From: a virus
IMG/VR virus record: IMGVR_UViG_3300034782_000062
Span: 1-64,000 of that record
Strand: one strand, 5' to 3'
DNA length: 64,000 nucleotides
The notes under the pieces: generated by a model
Database searches by the model: none
Told to the model about the DNA's origin: nothing
What the model saw: the letters and a program-made list of their open reading frames with translations, nothing else
Part shown: positions 16,984 to 25,276 of the stretch, one piece after another
Position numbering within the stretch: position 1 is the first letter of the stretch
Layout: each line of letters opens with the position of its first letter
Position numbers and translations under genes: made by a program

Positions 16984-17658
16984 CTAACTCACCACAAAAT
17001 TCACGGTGATTGCGCTGTGTCCCACGGTCACATTACGACTGGACTCTCCTCCTGATGTCGGTCTGAAAACCATCCTGTAGTCGCCCCTCGGAAGATCGTA
17101 GACCGTATATCTACCACTGACGGCGTTGGTATATCCCATCCTGCGACCCCCCTGATAGACATCGATCCTTCCAGGAGCAGGTGTTCCACGCGTCGTCGTC
17201 GCTGTTCCCTGTATGACCATGCGACTTCCGCTGGTCAAATCAGGTGCATCAGAAAGCGGCACCATTGTCATGACTGTAGGTGTCCATCCGCCCTCCGTGG
17301 CGGCACCCGTATCACTAGAAACAAAGTTTACGGTAATGGGGCTGAGCCCGACGGTGACGTTGCGAGGCGTCGAATCGACGCCGGTCGCCTCAGGCACGAG
17401 CTGGTAAGAGCCCGGACCAAGATCGTAGATGGTGTAGCGCCCACTGATAATTGTAACGAACGCGATTCTCCTTCCAGCGCTCAGGACGTAAATCCTGCCC
17501 GTGACCGGCGTTCCCCTTATCGTCGTCACGGTACCCTGAATGTCCAGGTGACGACCCTCGCTGCGGTTGGGGATACCGGCGCCTGTTCTCAGACGACGCT
17601 TTCCCCTTCTGAAACGATCAAAAAGCCCTGCAAAGCCAGGAGAGTATTCGTAGCTCAT
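16984..17658 (-). CDS. MSYEY-tagged protein with two Cna-B-like repeats
   Basis: 224 residues; GAGG lies 5 bases before the ATG. It starts with MSYEYSPGFAGL, the same N-terminal tag as the membrane-protein family 30 kb away. Two tandem repeats follow (residues about 38-112 and 148-224), each with a GTxTTxRGTPxxGRI strand, SGRYTxYDL and RNVTVGxSxITVNFV. This is the layout of carboxypeptidase-regulatory or Cna-B beta-sandwich domains. No transmembrane helix. A structural or adhesive role, possibly on the particle, is inferred from the tag. Confidence 0.6.
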   Translation of the reverse strand: MSYEYSPGFAGLFDRFRRGKRRLRTGAGIPNRSEGRHLDIQGTVTTIRGTPVTGRIYVLSAGRRIAFVTIISGRYTIYDLGPGSYQLVPEATGVDSTPRNVTVGLSPITVNFVSSDTGAATEGGWTPTVMTMVPLSDAPDLTSGSRMVIQGTATTTRGTPAPGRIDVYQGGRRMGYTNAVSGRYTVYDLPRGDYRMVFRPTSGGESSRNVTVGHSAITVNFVVS

Positions 17659-17665
17659 GACAACC

Positions 17666-18166
17666 TCACATCACCGAAACAAGCGCTACCACCCCGCCAG
17701 CGACGAGTATCACGCTCGTGAGTATCCCCATCCCATAGGCAAAGCCCCACCGTCTATACCAAGGCGTCGGCCTCGCCAGCTCCTCGGCCTGCTCACGCAC
17801 CCGCTCTTCGAGGAGGTTGATCTGAAAGTCGCGCCGCTCTTCTTCCAGCTCACGGCGCCTGGTCTCGAAATGAATCTGAGCACGACACAAACGCTGCTCC
17901 CGCTCGACATCGAGACGCAGCCTGGTCTGAAGCGTCTCGATGCGAAAGCCCATCTGGATCGCCAGCTCGATTGGAAAGAGTATTCCGTCGAAGGGAGCTT
18001 CTTCGCCTGCAGAGATCGATATCGCCCCATCCAGGGACGTCTCGTCAGACTCACCCGACTCCGCGTCTTCGCACCACGCCTGAGAGCCCCACAGGAGGAG
18101 GACCAGCAGCGTCGCCACCGCCAGGATACCTCGAAGCGTCTTCGTATCCGTACTGCACCGCATCAT
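17666..18166 (-). CDS. Signal-anchored coiled-coil membrane protein, spanin-like layout
   Basis: 166 residues (166 or 165, two adjacent ATGs). N-terminal hydrophobic segment (GILAVATLLVLLLWGSQAW), an acidic spacer, a charged coiled coil at residues about 75-135 (REQRLCRAQIHFETRRRELE) and a C-terminal transmembrane helix (AYGMGILTSVILVAGGVVAL). The layout resembles phage lysis proteins of the spanin type, but no sequence motif proves it. The first 116 bases overlap the upstream gene in another frame. Confidence 0.5.
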   Translation of the reverse strand: MMRCSTDTKTLRGILAVATLLVLLLWGSQAWCEDAESGESDETSLDGAISISAGEEAPFDGILFPIELAIQMGFRIETLQTRLRLDVEREQRLCRAQIHFETRRRELEEERRDFQINLLEERVREQAEELARPTPWYRRWGFAYGMGILTSVILVAGGVVALVSVM

Positions 18167-18410
18167 CCATCTCCTCGTCGAACTGGGGCCACATCACCTG
18201 ACCGATATAGCTCCCGATGGCCATGACATCGCGGCGCAATCCGAGGTTTTCAACGAAAAACCTTTTCGTCTGCTCTGCGAGCGCAGGGCTGATGGTCTCC
18301 GCGGTCTCGATGGCCTTGTTGCCAGCGCCGACACCATGAGCCACGTGCCGAGCGGCGACGTTCAGCTCACGAGCCATCTTGTTCAGCTTCATCTGCCGTT
18401 CGTAGCTCAT
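18051..18410 (-). CDS. Small helical protein, unknown
   Basis: 119 residues; starts with MSYERQMKLNKMA, reminiscent of the MSYEY tag although not identical. Helical middle (AIETAETISPALAEQTKRFF) and a Gly/Pro-rich end (RYPGGGDAAGPPPVG). The start overlaps the upstream helix-turn-helix gene as ATGA, and the last 116 bases overlap the next gene. Function not recognised. Confidence 0.45.
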   Translation of the reverse strand: MSYERQMKLNKMARELNVAARHVAHGVGAGNKAIETAETISPALAEQTKRFFVENLGLRRDVMAIGSYIGQVMWPQFDEEMDDAVQYGYEDASRYPGGGDAAGPPPVGLSGVVRRRGVG

Positions 18411-19561
18411 CGACGCGCCCTTTCATCAGTCTCGTCCTCGTCTATTGCGCTATAAACAACTCTTTCGCAATCTTCGCAGATCCCGTGCGTCTGCTGCACT
18501 GTCTCAGGAATGAATCCGTACTGCCACCGGCCATCGCGCCACACGCGCTTGCACCAAGCGCACACTCGCAGCATTTCTTCCCCCTCTGGATTCCTGGATC
18601 GTTTCTTCGGGTATCTACCCCTTCGCGGAACATAGATGCCCTCTTGCACCAGCCATTTCTTGGCCGTTGCCTCATTCACCCCAACATCCTTAGCCAAAGC
18701 CCTGATGCTCATCTCTGGCTCGTAGAGAGAAATGAGCAGGCGCCGCTTCTCTTGCAGCCCCTCTGACAATACCCGCGTCGACGGATCTGGCGGTTGATAG
18801 AATTCGGTCTCCTGTAACCATCGAAGCGCTGTAACTGGTTCAATCCCCAGATCACGCGCTAGCTTTCTGACGCTTGCCCCAGGAGTGTACCTGCGAAAAA
18901 GCTCTTGCTTCAGCGACTCATACTCGGAATACTTCGGCAGGCTCCTCTTTGTCCTTCTCCCTTTTCTCGGGACATAAATCCCCTCCTCTTTGAGCCATTT
19001 CTTGGCCGTTGCCTCATTCACCCCAACATCCTTAGCCAAAGCCCTGATGCTCATCTCTGGCTCGTAGAGAGAGATGAGAAGTCGTCGCTTTTCTTCTAGC
19101 TCGGGCGACACCCCTCGCGGGACATAAACACCTGCCTCTTTTAGCCATTTTGTTACCGTTGCCCTCGGGATGCCCAAGGACGCAGCAAGCCTATTAATGC
19201 TCATCCCTGGTTCATATGCTTCAAGAAGAACTCCCCTCAGCTCCTCTTGCTCCTCAGTCCGTGCTGGATTCACTTCCCAAGCCGCTGGAGTCCGGGGCGC
19301 CCCCAAGAAAAACGGCTCATCGTATCGAAGCACGCGATAGCTCTTGTAGAGGATCGCCGCCATGCCCACCCAGAATCCCCACTTGATGATGAAGTCGAGC
19401 GGGGCGCTTCCTGTCGAGACACGGACACCAGCCGCGTCGATGAAGTAGCCAGCCCCCTGCTGGTCCTGAACCGGCTGAATCGCGCTCGGGCAGGGGTAGT
19501 ACATCGAGGGGCCATTGGGTCGTCGCGTGACGCTATAGGGCAAATTGACCGCGTATGTCAT
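18407..19561 (-). CDS. Membrane protein with four HTH repeats and a zinc ribbon
   Basis: 384 residues from the ATG at 19561 (AGAGG 5 bases upstream); the longer frame starts inside the promoter. A hydrophobic segment (residues about 61-80, FIIKWGFWVGMAAILY) is followed by four helix-turn-helix units of about 50 residues with SIRALAKDVGVNEATAKKWL cores and GIYVPR ends. Two units are nearly identical in DNA as well as protein. The C-terminus has CAWC and CEDC, a zinc ribbon. A membrane-linked DNA-binding protein is inferred; HTH repeats of this kind also occur in resolvases and DNA-tethering proteins. Confidence 0.65.
   Translation of the reverse strand: MTYAVNLPYSVTRRPNGPSMYYPCPSAIQPVQDQQGAGYFIDAAGVRVSTGSAPLDFIIKWGFWVGMAAILYKSYRVLRYDEPFFLGAPRTPAAWEVNPARTEEQEELRGVLLEAYEPGMSINRLAASLGIPRATVTKWLKEAGVYVPRGVSPELEEKRRLLISLYEPEMSIRALAKDVGVNEATAKKWLKEEGIYVPRKGRRTKRSLPKYSEYESLKQELFRRYTPGASVRKLARDLGIEPVTALRWLQETEFYQPPDPSTRVLSEGLQEKRRLLISLYEPEMSIRALAKDVGVNEATAKKWLVQEGIYVPRRGRYPKKRSRNPEGEEMLRVCAWCKRVWRDGRWQYGFIPETVQQTHGICEDCERVVYSAIDEDETDERARR
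18651..18730. repeat. 80-base direct repeat, copy 1
   Basis: Identical to 18993-19072 (offset 342 bases). Encodes part of an HTH repeat in the gene at 18407-19561. Identity at the DNA level, including third codon positions, indicates recent duplication or gene conversion. Confidence 0.85.
18993..19072. repeat. 80-base direct repeat, copy 2
   Basis: Identical to 18651-18730. Recombination between the copies would delete exactly two HTH units in frame (342 bases). Confidence 0.85.
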
Positions 19562-19639
19562 TACATCCTCTGACGAGGAAGGAGGATGAGCCACCTGATA
19601 GACCTGGGCCGGCGGTGGCAACAGGTGGCCTGCACCGGC

Positions 19640-19650
19640 ATCATAGCACA
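19640..19650 (-). promoter_or_regulatory. Extended -10 promoter
   Basis: Minus strand TGTGC-TATGAT (-10 at 19640-19645) upstream of the HTH-repeat gene. No good -35 is visible. The half-site TGTGCTAT matches one arm of the palindromes at 12232 and 16046. Confidence 0.35.
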
Positions 19651-19671
19651 TTCCTTAGGTCTCACGCTAGG

Positions 19672-20079
19672 TTACGATCTCTTGGCTTGTTCTGGAATTT
19701 CCCAGAATTCTTCGAGAGCGATGCGTTCACCGTTGGAAGAATCAGCAAGACCAACCAACCGCCCGTCGGGCCTGACGAGGATCATCTCCTGGACCTGTCC
19801 GCCGATACCAGCGCCCTGAACCCGACGAGCAAGGGTTGCGGCAAGGGCCATGCACACCTGAGTGGTCTTAATAGGAAGGCACGCTCGATCCATCGCCGAA
19901 AAGTCAGCAAGAACCAGCGTCTCCGGCTCCAGCTTGTCGGGTGGCCTCAAGGTCACAGGAGGATTATTGGGCCGCTTCGCAATCCGCTGCACCGCCTCCA
20001 TGCTGTGCTTAAGCTGCTCCTCGGGGGGCAACCCTGGGAGTCCCGACTGCGTGGGAACCCCTTCCTCTCTAGCCATCAT
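19672..20079 (-). CDS. Small protein, unknown
   Basis: 135 residues; starts within the last 11 bases of the upstream gene. The middle (ETLVLADFSAMDRACLPIK) and the C-terminus (VQEMILVRPDGRLVGLADS) show short strands separated by an Ala-rich helix (CMALAATLARRVQGAG). No membrane segment. No family recognised. Confidence 0.45.
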   Translation of the reverse strand: MMAREEGVPTQSGLPGLPPEEQLKHSMEAVQRIAKRPNNPPVTLRPPDKLEPETLVLADFSAMDRACLPIKTTQVCMALAATLARRVQGAGIGGQVQEMILVRPDGRLVGLADSSNGERIALEEFWEIPEQAKRS

Positions 20080-20479
20080 CTTCGCCCCTCGCGAGCCCGG
20101 TCAACCAACGAGCCAGCCTCTTCGGATTCTTCCGATACTCCTGGCGTCTTCGCTCCTGGTCCTCTGTAAGCTTGTCGAGTTGCTCTTGATGCTCACGCTC
20201 GATGCGGATGACCTCGTCGACGTGAGCTTGGCGGGCTGCTTCAATCTCAGCATCAACCTCTTCATCGTGTTGCCTTACAGCCTCTCGAATGTCGTCAAGC
20301 GGCGTGATGACTTTTCCGTCACGACGACGAAAGAGTACTCCCCCGAGAACAAACCCGAGAACCAGGATGACAAAGCCAGCCGGTATCCAGCCCCATTTTC
20401 GGAACCAGTTCCACGCCTTCGTCCACCAGGGCAGCTCAAAGGGAATATCCTTGCCAATCGTGTTCTGTTCGGATGGCAT
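20069..20479 (-). CDS. Single-pass membrane protein with long coiled coil
   Basis: 136 residues from the ATG at 20479 (GGAGG 5 bases upstream). Transmembrane helix at about 32-52 (GWIPAGFVILVLGFVLGGVLF), flanked by tryptophans on one side and RRR on the other. A charged coiled coil follows (residues about 62-120, EEVDAEIEAARQAHVDEVIR). The layout is like small phage scaffolding or spanin-type proteins. It has its own promoter at 20495-20524. Function not proven. Confidence 0.5.
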   Translation of the reverse strand: MPSEQNTIGKDIPFELPWWTKAWNWFRKWGWIPAGFVILVLGFVLGGVLFRRRDGKVITPLDDIREAVRQHDEEVDAEIEAARQAHVDEVIRIEREHQEQLDKLTEDQERRRQEYRKNPKRLARWLTGLARGEDDG

Positions 20480-20492
20480 CAAACCCTCCGGG

Positions 20493-20524
20493 ATAACATA
20501 TGCTATCTTGGGATCGAGTGTCAA
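20493..20524 (-). promoter_or_regulatory. Promoter with one-mismatch ATAGCA/TGCTAT palindrome
   Basis: Minus strand TTGACA (20519-20524), 18-base spacer, TATGTT (20495-20500). ATAACATATGCTAT at 20493-20506 is the same palindrome with one mismatch. Drives the coiled-coil membrane gene. Confidence 0.5.
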
Positions 20525-20544
20525 GCGAGTAGGAGGGCGCAGCA

Positions 20545-21045
20545 TCAGTCTTCGTCATCACCGTCTTTGCCCTTGTCCTTCTCCTTCTCGTCCTCGTCGC
20601 TCTTGGGAATCGGCGTCTCCTTTGGAGTAACACGATCATCTGACGACACCTCATCACCATCGACATCATCGTCTTCGACGGGAGCAGGAGGCGGCGTTGG
20701 CGTAATACTTGGAACAAGTTTGCTTGGGTCTTCGGGTAGCACCACCCCCTGACGCTCCAATATGCGACGGATGAGCTGGTAGCCAATAGAAGCAAGGAAG
20801 CCACACCAGAGACCAGTAAGAATGCGCGTTCCTATTGTTGGGGTATCCTCCCCTGGCGGCATTGCCCCCGGTATCCATACAAAACCCTGACAAAGAATGG
20901 CTGGGTAGATCGGCATGAGTTTTCTGACCCACTCGATCCTCTTCATCCCCTTCCAAACCTTTCTGATGACCCACATGATGAACCATGCTGCGGCTGCCAT
21001 CAGAACGATATTTGTATTCAGAAGCTGCTGCTCAAGATCGCCCAT
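20545..21045 (-). CDS. Holin-like membrane protein with acidic tail
   Basis: 166 residues with GGAGG at 8 bases. Three hydrophobic segments (about 10-28, 44-60 and 72-92) are joined by short basic loops, then a long Asp/Glu/Lys-rich tail (DEDEKEKDKGKDGDDED). Small size, three helices and a charged C-terminus fit phage holins, and coiled-coil and lysozyme-like genes lie downstream. The evidence is topology only. A promoter with a clear -10 lies at 21071-21076. Confidence 0.45.
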   Translation of the reverse strand: MGDLEQQLLNTNIVLMAAAAWFIMWVIRKVWKGMKRIEWVRKLMPIYPAILCQGFVWIPGAMPPGEDTPTIGTRILTGLWCGFLASIGYQLIRRILERQGVVLPEDPSKLVPSITPTPPPAPVEDDDVDGDEVSSDDRVTPKETPIPKSDEDEKEKDKGKDGDDED

Positions 21046-21070
21046 AGGATGTCCCTCCTTTAAAGGAGAG

Positions 21071-21100
21071 AGTATACCATTAATGTATTCATCCTGAGGA
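21071..21100 (-). promoter_or_regulatory. Promoter with TCCTGAGGA at -35
   Basis: Minus strand TATACT (21071-21076) is a near-consensus -10. The -35 position is occupied by the TCCTCAGGA palindrome (21092-21100), so an activator or repressor may bind there. Upstream of the holin-like gene with a GGAGG site. Confidence 0.5.
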
Positions 21101-21144
21101 CTATCGGCGGGATGGATATTTTACGCCTATGGAGTGACCACGAC

Positions 21145-22275
21145 TTAACTCAACAGCCACTTAACCAAGGGTGCCGAGGTGGTTTCCCACGACCACTGAG
21201 CCTGTACCGCCTCGGCCATGTCCCGAGAAGCCTGCCTGAGGTTGTCATAGCCGTTGAGACAGCTCTCCATGGCTGCTCTTACGTCCGTGGCCCTTACTTC
21301 GGGCGCGAGCCCGAACTTACCCCACGCCTTGATCATCGGGCCGTGAGGCACTTCGACGATTCCCCAGCGGAAAGGAGCGTCGTCTGGATCCATATGATCC
21401 CTGTGCCCAGTGCAAAAGGTCTGGATGACAGGCACTCCGCATGCTCTCATCTCCAGGGGAATCATCCCGAACCCCTCAGCGCGGCTTGGGAAAACCCCAG
21501 CATGGCACCCAAGATAGCTCTTGCGAATCTCGTCCTGGGATCGAGCCCCAGAAAAGAAGTGGATTTGCATCCGACTCTTGACCTCTGAGGGAATTGCCTT
21601 GAGGAGCTGCCTGACCGGCTTCGACTTCATCCCAAAAATGATTCTCAGGATGACGTCCTGGCCGGCTTCAACGAGCTGCTCGAAGGCGTCGATGACCTGG
21701 GGCGTCCCTTTGCGCTCGGGAAAGAAAACAGCAGAGCACAAGTGAAGGAACACAAACTTCTCTCCGACGACCTCTTCATCGAACAAGTTATCATCCTGAG
21801 GACGAAACACCGGAGATAGACCATGGTTGAGAACCATGACCGGCCGTTCGACACCCGAGTCTTGGATTACTGACCTGTACCAGCTCGACGGCGTAAGGAC
21901 GAGGTCTTGCTGGTTCATGAGCTGCTTCCAGGAGTCCGGAAGCACGTCGACATCACCGACGAACATGCCGGCCATCTTGATACTGTTCTCCTTGACCCGC
22001 ATAAGGTGATGAGACGGGTTGACGGCCACGCACTTATCAACCCCGTCAACAGGAACGACCCCCCCCTGCACAAGATCGATCACCTCGTTTTGACTCAAGA
22101 AGGTGACCTGATCGTTTGAGTCGAAGCAGGGCTCCGTGTGATCCGGAGAGCCGTCCCAAGTAACGTCCGCAACAACCGGTTCGATTCCGGCTTCGAGCAT
22201 GGCTTTGAGGATACCCTTCGAGACGACCGGATAGCTGGTGTAGCCAGACACAGGCCCCACGAAAAGCACTCTCAT
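21145..22275 (-). CDS. Glycosyltransferase family 4
   Basis: 376 residues, GT-B fold. The N-terminal RVLFVGPVSGYTSYPVVSKG includes the glycine loop; the C-terminal domain has FLHLCSAVFFPERKGTPQVI and GVFPSRAEGFGMIPLEMRACGVPVI. In the latter, EGFGMIPLE is a canonical EX7E motif of retaining enzymes. Last gene of the second glycosyltransferase cluster; the start overlaps the upstream small gene by ATGA. Donor and acceptor unknown. Confidence 0.85.
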   Translation of the reverse strand: MRVLFVGPVSGYTSYPVVSKGILKAMLEAGIEPVVADVTWDGSPDHTEPCFDSNDQVTFLSQNEVIDLVQGGVVPVDGVDKCVAVNPSHHLMRVKENSIKMAGMFVGDVDVLPDSWKQLMNQQDLVLTPSSWYRSVIQDSGVERPVMVLNHGLSPVFRPQDDNLFDEEVVGEKFVFLHLCSAVFFPERKGTPQVIDAFEQLVEAGQDVILRIIFGMKSKPVRQLLKAIPSEVKSRMQIHFFSGARSQDEIRKSYLGCHAGVFPSRAEGFGMIPLEMRACGVPVIQTFCTGHRDHMDPDDAPFRWGIVEVPHGPMIKAWGKFGLAPEVRATDVRAAMESCLNGYDNLRQASRDMAEAVQAQWSWETTSAPLVKWLLS

Positions 22276-22517
22276 GAGTCTTTCCTTTTTTGACCAGGAC
22301 TTAATTTCGTCCTGCGAATGGAAAGCTCCGGCTGGTCCCTAGTAAACACGAAAATTGTACATTCGCGCAGGTCCAGCAATATCGGAGCGTCCGTCCTTGC
22401 GATGTGATAGGTGTTTCCGTGCTTGTCCTTCTTCGGGATGAGCTTCAGTGTCACATCGGTCTTCTGACCTTCGTCCCTCTCATCCGGAGGAGACCCTGTA
22501 TCCTTCCTAGAACTCAT
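22272..22517 (-). CDS. Small protein in glycosyltransferase cluster, unknown
   Basis: 81 residues from the ATG at 22517, 11 bases inside the previous gene's end. A polar N-terminus (SSRKDTGSPPDERDE) precedes two beta-strands (DVTLKLIPKKDKHGNTYHI and LDLRECTIFVFTRD). The phrase KDKHGN also occurs in the upstream glycosyltransferase. No family recognised. Packed between two glycosyltransferases with overlaps on both sides. Confidence 0.45.
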   Translation of the reverse strand: MSSRKDTGSPPDERDEGQKTDVTLKLIPKKDKHGNTYHIARTDAPILLDLRECTIFVFTRDQPELSIRRTKLSPGQKRKDS

Positions 22518-23946
22518 CGTCCGCTTCCTCCTCCGCGGTCTCCCTTGCATGCACAAGGGCCTGTGCGAGCTGCGTTCCCACGTCGAGTTGCCCGAACTTC
22601 GCCTGCATCGAATCCCAGGCGAGCCTGTCAGGGCCGAATCGCTGCTCAGCCGCAAGCCTCATGGCATCGACCAAGGAATCATCTTTCGGATCAGCCCATT
22701 GCTGCTCGGGCTCATAGCACCCGATGCCCTGCATATTTTTGACAGAGGTCAGCTCGTAATCCACGAGCAGATTTGGTCCGTAATCTCCTTCGACCTGCTC
22801 GACGGCGCCCGCCGTCCTGTAGGTCTGAAGCATCTCATCTCCGAACTTTTGCCAGGTGGTTCCGTTCTTGAGCACCTCGCAGGCTGCTCCCCATCCTGTC
22901 GTGATGACCCGGCTGCCACAGAGGCGCGCTTCCATTTCTGGAAGCCCGAACCCCTCTCCTCGGGTCGCTGAGACGTAGCAATCGCCGTCCAGGTGGAAGG
23001 CGCGTATCTGATCGATCGGCCATTGACCAGTGAAAAATCTAAGTGGTGGACGCTTCTCGGTGATACCCGACTGCTCCAGCGCTTCCTTTGCCAGCTCCTT
23101 GAGCTGACTCTTCTCCCCGCTGCTCTTGATCCTGAGGATGACGTCGTCTCGCCCCTGGAACGCCTTGAAATAGCAGCGCATTAGACCAGTAAGGTTTTTG
23201 CGTTCGATCGGAGTCGCGATGGAGTAAAACACGTACTTCTCGCGACCTCGATCGGGTAGCAGCTCTTCCTCTGTCGGTCTTGGCCATTTCTCCTCGTCGA
23301 AGGTGTGCGGCACCACCTCTATGGGGCACGAAACTCCGCTCTGCTCGAAAGCTTTTTTCGCATGCTCCGACGGAACAATGATGAGGTCCAGCTCGCTTAA
23401 CACGACTGCGATCGCTTCAGGCACCTCAGAGGTCTCCCAGACTGTGAGCCCGACATAGGCGACACCAGGGGGGCGCCCCTTCTTGACGAAGTTCGTGTAG
23501 TGTCGACAGATGGATGCAGGATCGTGGTGAATGACCACACACCTCACCTCGAAGCGTTGGCTGCTTGTGTACTGCTGCTCGACATCGAGATCGATTGATC
23601 CTTCTGTTATTTCGATCTCGACCTTCTCTGGATTCCCGTGTTTGTCCTTGCCGTCGATGATTCTCTTTGTTCCGATGCGCGGATCGCCAGCCTTGACCAG
23701 CGTCATCGGCTTCATGCGCACCTGGTCAGGTGGCCGCATCAGCGGCGCGAAGACCTCCATATCTGAGTCCGACTCACCATCAATCCGAAGCAGCGCTGTC
23801 GAAAGCGACGGCGGCAGACGGAGACCCTGATAATTCGTGCTCATCAGACCGCGGAGATAGCCCCTGGTAGCAAAGTCGTGGCCGTCGCCCATCCCCAAGG
23901 TGCTGTACCAAATCGTAATCGGAAATGCTTTTTCTTCGTCGCCCAT
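22507..23946 (-). CDS. Glycosyltransferase family 4
   Basis: 479 residues from the ATG at 23946 (GGAGG 5 bases upstream, one base after the previous stop). GT-B fold: ITIWYSTLGMGDGHDFATRGYLRG at the start, GVAYVGLTVWETSEVP, IIVPSEHAKKAFE, EVVPHTFDEE, then FYSIATPIERKNL and SATRGEGFGLPEMEARLCGSRVI. The last segment holds the EX7E motif. An insertion of about 60 residues (residues 75-145) with DGKDKHGNPEKVEIEI interrupts the N-terminal domain. Confidence 0.8.
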   Translation of the reverse strand: MGDEEKAFPITIWYSTLGMGDGHDFATRGYLRGLMSTNYQGLRLPPSLSTALLRIDGESDSDMEVFAPLMRPPDQVRMKPMTLVKAGDPRIGTKRIIDGKDKHGNPEKVEIEITEGSIDLDVEQQYTSSQRFEVRCVVIHHDPASICRHYTNFVKKGRPPGVAYVGLTVWETSEVPEAIAVVLSELDLIIVPSEHAKKAFEQSGVSCPIEVVPHTFDEEKWPRPTEEELLPDRGREKYVFYSIATPIERKNLTGLMRCYFKAFQGRDDVILRIKSSGEKSQLKELAKEALEQSGITEKRPPLRFFTGQWPIDQIRAFHLDGDCYVSATRGEGFGLPEMEARLCGSRVITTGWGAACEVLKNGTTWQKFGDEMLQTYRTAGAVEQVEGDYGPNLLVDYELTSVKNMQGIGCYEPEQQWADPKDDSLVDAMRLAAEQRFGPDRLAWDSMQAKFGQLDVGTQLAQALVHARETAEEEADDEF

Positions 23947-23947
23947 G

Positions 23948-24700
23948 TCACCCTCCAACCTTCTGCCACTCGTCGAAAGACACCTCCTTGAAGTGAGGCT
24001 CGACATCTTCCTGCCAGTACTGGGTCCACCAGTGGAAGTCGGTCCCGAGTCGAAGGTGGGGATTCATCACGATCTTGTGGATCAGGTGCCAGTAGAGGAT
24101 GCGTTTTCGCTCGGCAAAGACAGGATCGTCAGCCGACGGGCCTGCATGTTCGACCCAGGCAATGGGATCGTACTCACGCGCCCACACAGCCCACAGATCA
24201 CCCGTCGCCTTGTGCAGCGGCGCCTCGTGTATGTAGCCCATCATCTTCATGACTGACTTGCGGAAAACTCGACCGTTGTCATCGGTGAGTATCCCGGGGT
24301 CGAGCTTGCCTTCTACGACGGCTCGAACCTTATCCGGTTCGCCGCGCATTGCTCTAAGGGCAGGAACATTTTTATGAAGGTCGTCGATGGTGACCAGAAG
24401 ACCATTATCGTGCCAGACCTCGCCCGGATCGCCGTATATGATCCACTCGTTCGACGACTGGTCGACAGCCTTCTGCTTGGCCGAACCGAACCCATACTCC
24501 CACAGCTCTCGATCGCTGACCTCGCAGAATACGTCTGCCGTGTCCCTGAACCATCGGCGCGACTCGGCATCACTCTCCTGATCAGCGATGCTAATCTCCA
24601 GGTCGATGCCAGGGATGGCTCGAATGCTATCGATGAGCTGAACGGTCTCGTCCACTCTGTTGTGCGTCAGGATACACAACGTCATCGCAAGATCTGCCAT
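23948..24700 (-). CDS. Glycosyltransferase family 2-like protein
   Basis: 250 residues, ATG with GGAGG at 5 bases. The N-terminus has the GT-A first strand (MTLCILTHNRVDETVQLIDSI) and LEISIADQESD. The expected DxD position reads IIYGDPGEVW, so metal binding may be weak. A WAVWAREYDP segment and a long aromatic C-terminus (FHWWTQYWQEDVE) follow. Part of the 21 to 25 kb glycan cluster. Confidence 0.65.
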   Translation of the reverse strand: MADLAMTLCILTHNRVDETVQLIDSIRAIPGIDLEISIADQESDAESRRWFRDTADVFCEVSDRELWEYGFGSAKQKAVDQSSNEWIIYGDPGEVWHDNGLLVTIDDLHKNVPALRAMRGEPDKVRAVVEGKLDPGILTDDNGRVFRKSVMKMMGYIHEAPLHKATGDLWAVWAREYDPIAWVEHAGPSADDPVFAERKRILYWHLIHKIVMNPHLRLGTDFHWWTQYWQEDVEPHFKEVSFDEWQKVGG

Positions 24701-24709
24701 AGCGGCCTC

Positions 24710-25276
24710 CTATGCGTCTTGCATGAAGTTGTCTGTGATCTTAAAACGCCTGCCACAGTAGGTGCACTTGAACGTCTCCTTGATTGTCAAGCGCCTCGAC
24801 ACGATGGCTGGCTGCCCCTTCGAGCCCATGACCGGCCGTCCATCCGGGAGCGTTACGACACCCCAGTCTTTTTGGTCCAGGTCTTCAATCTCGAAGTGCT
24901 TGTTGCCGTAAGTAATCGAGAGGATGCTCCTCTTTGAGTCCTCAGGACGAGTCCCGGGAGGATCAGGCTTCGAGCACCTCGGACACTCGATATGAATAAC
25001 AGGAGGGAGTTTCCCATCACTGTTCATGACAGCCTGGTCACCAAGAAGGTCACACTCGACGACCGCATCCTTCACTGGGCTACGATAGACGAGGTAGATG
25101 TGCTCCTCGGGGGTTTCGCTCAATGTCGTGAGCGCGCTAAGGATCGGGCGCCCCTTCTCATCGAAGCCTTTGCGAATCTGCACCCTTGCGGGGGGCTGCA
25201 CGTTGGGATTGACAGGCTCAGGATCGTCGATCTGCGGACCCTTGATCAGATACTTGTCGTCGGGATCGTGCGACAT
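24710..25276 (-). CDS. Zinc-ribbon-like protein, unknown
   Basis: 188 residues; first gene behind the promoter at 25331-25359, with AGGAGC upstream. Residues about 97-102 (ECPRC) and about 168-173 (KCTYC) form two CxxC pairs that could make one zinc site. Between them are beta-rich stretches (SILSITYGNKHFEIEDL, GVVTLPDGRPV). The N-terminus is proline-rich. No enzyme motif. It heads the second glycosyltransferase cluster. Confidence 0.5.
   Translation of the reverse strand: MSHDPDDKYLIKGPQIDDPEPVNPNVQPPARVQIRKGFDEKGRPILSALTTLSETPEEHIYLVYRSPVKDAVVECDLLGDQAVMNSDGKLPPVIHIECPRCSKPDPPGTRPEDSKRSILSITYGNKHFEIEDLDQKDWGVVTLPDGRPVMGSKGQPAIVSRRLTIKETFKCTYCGRRFKITDNFMQDA

Noticed and set aside
19562-19651. 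N-terminal extension of the HTH-repeat gene from an ATG at 19651
   Set aside because: That ATG is inside the -10 promoter sequence; the ATG at 19561 has AGAGG at the right distance.
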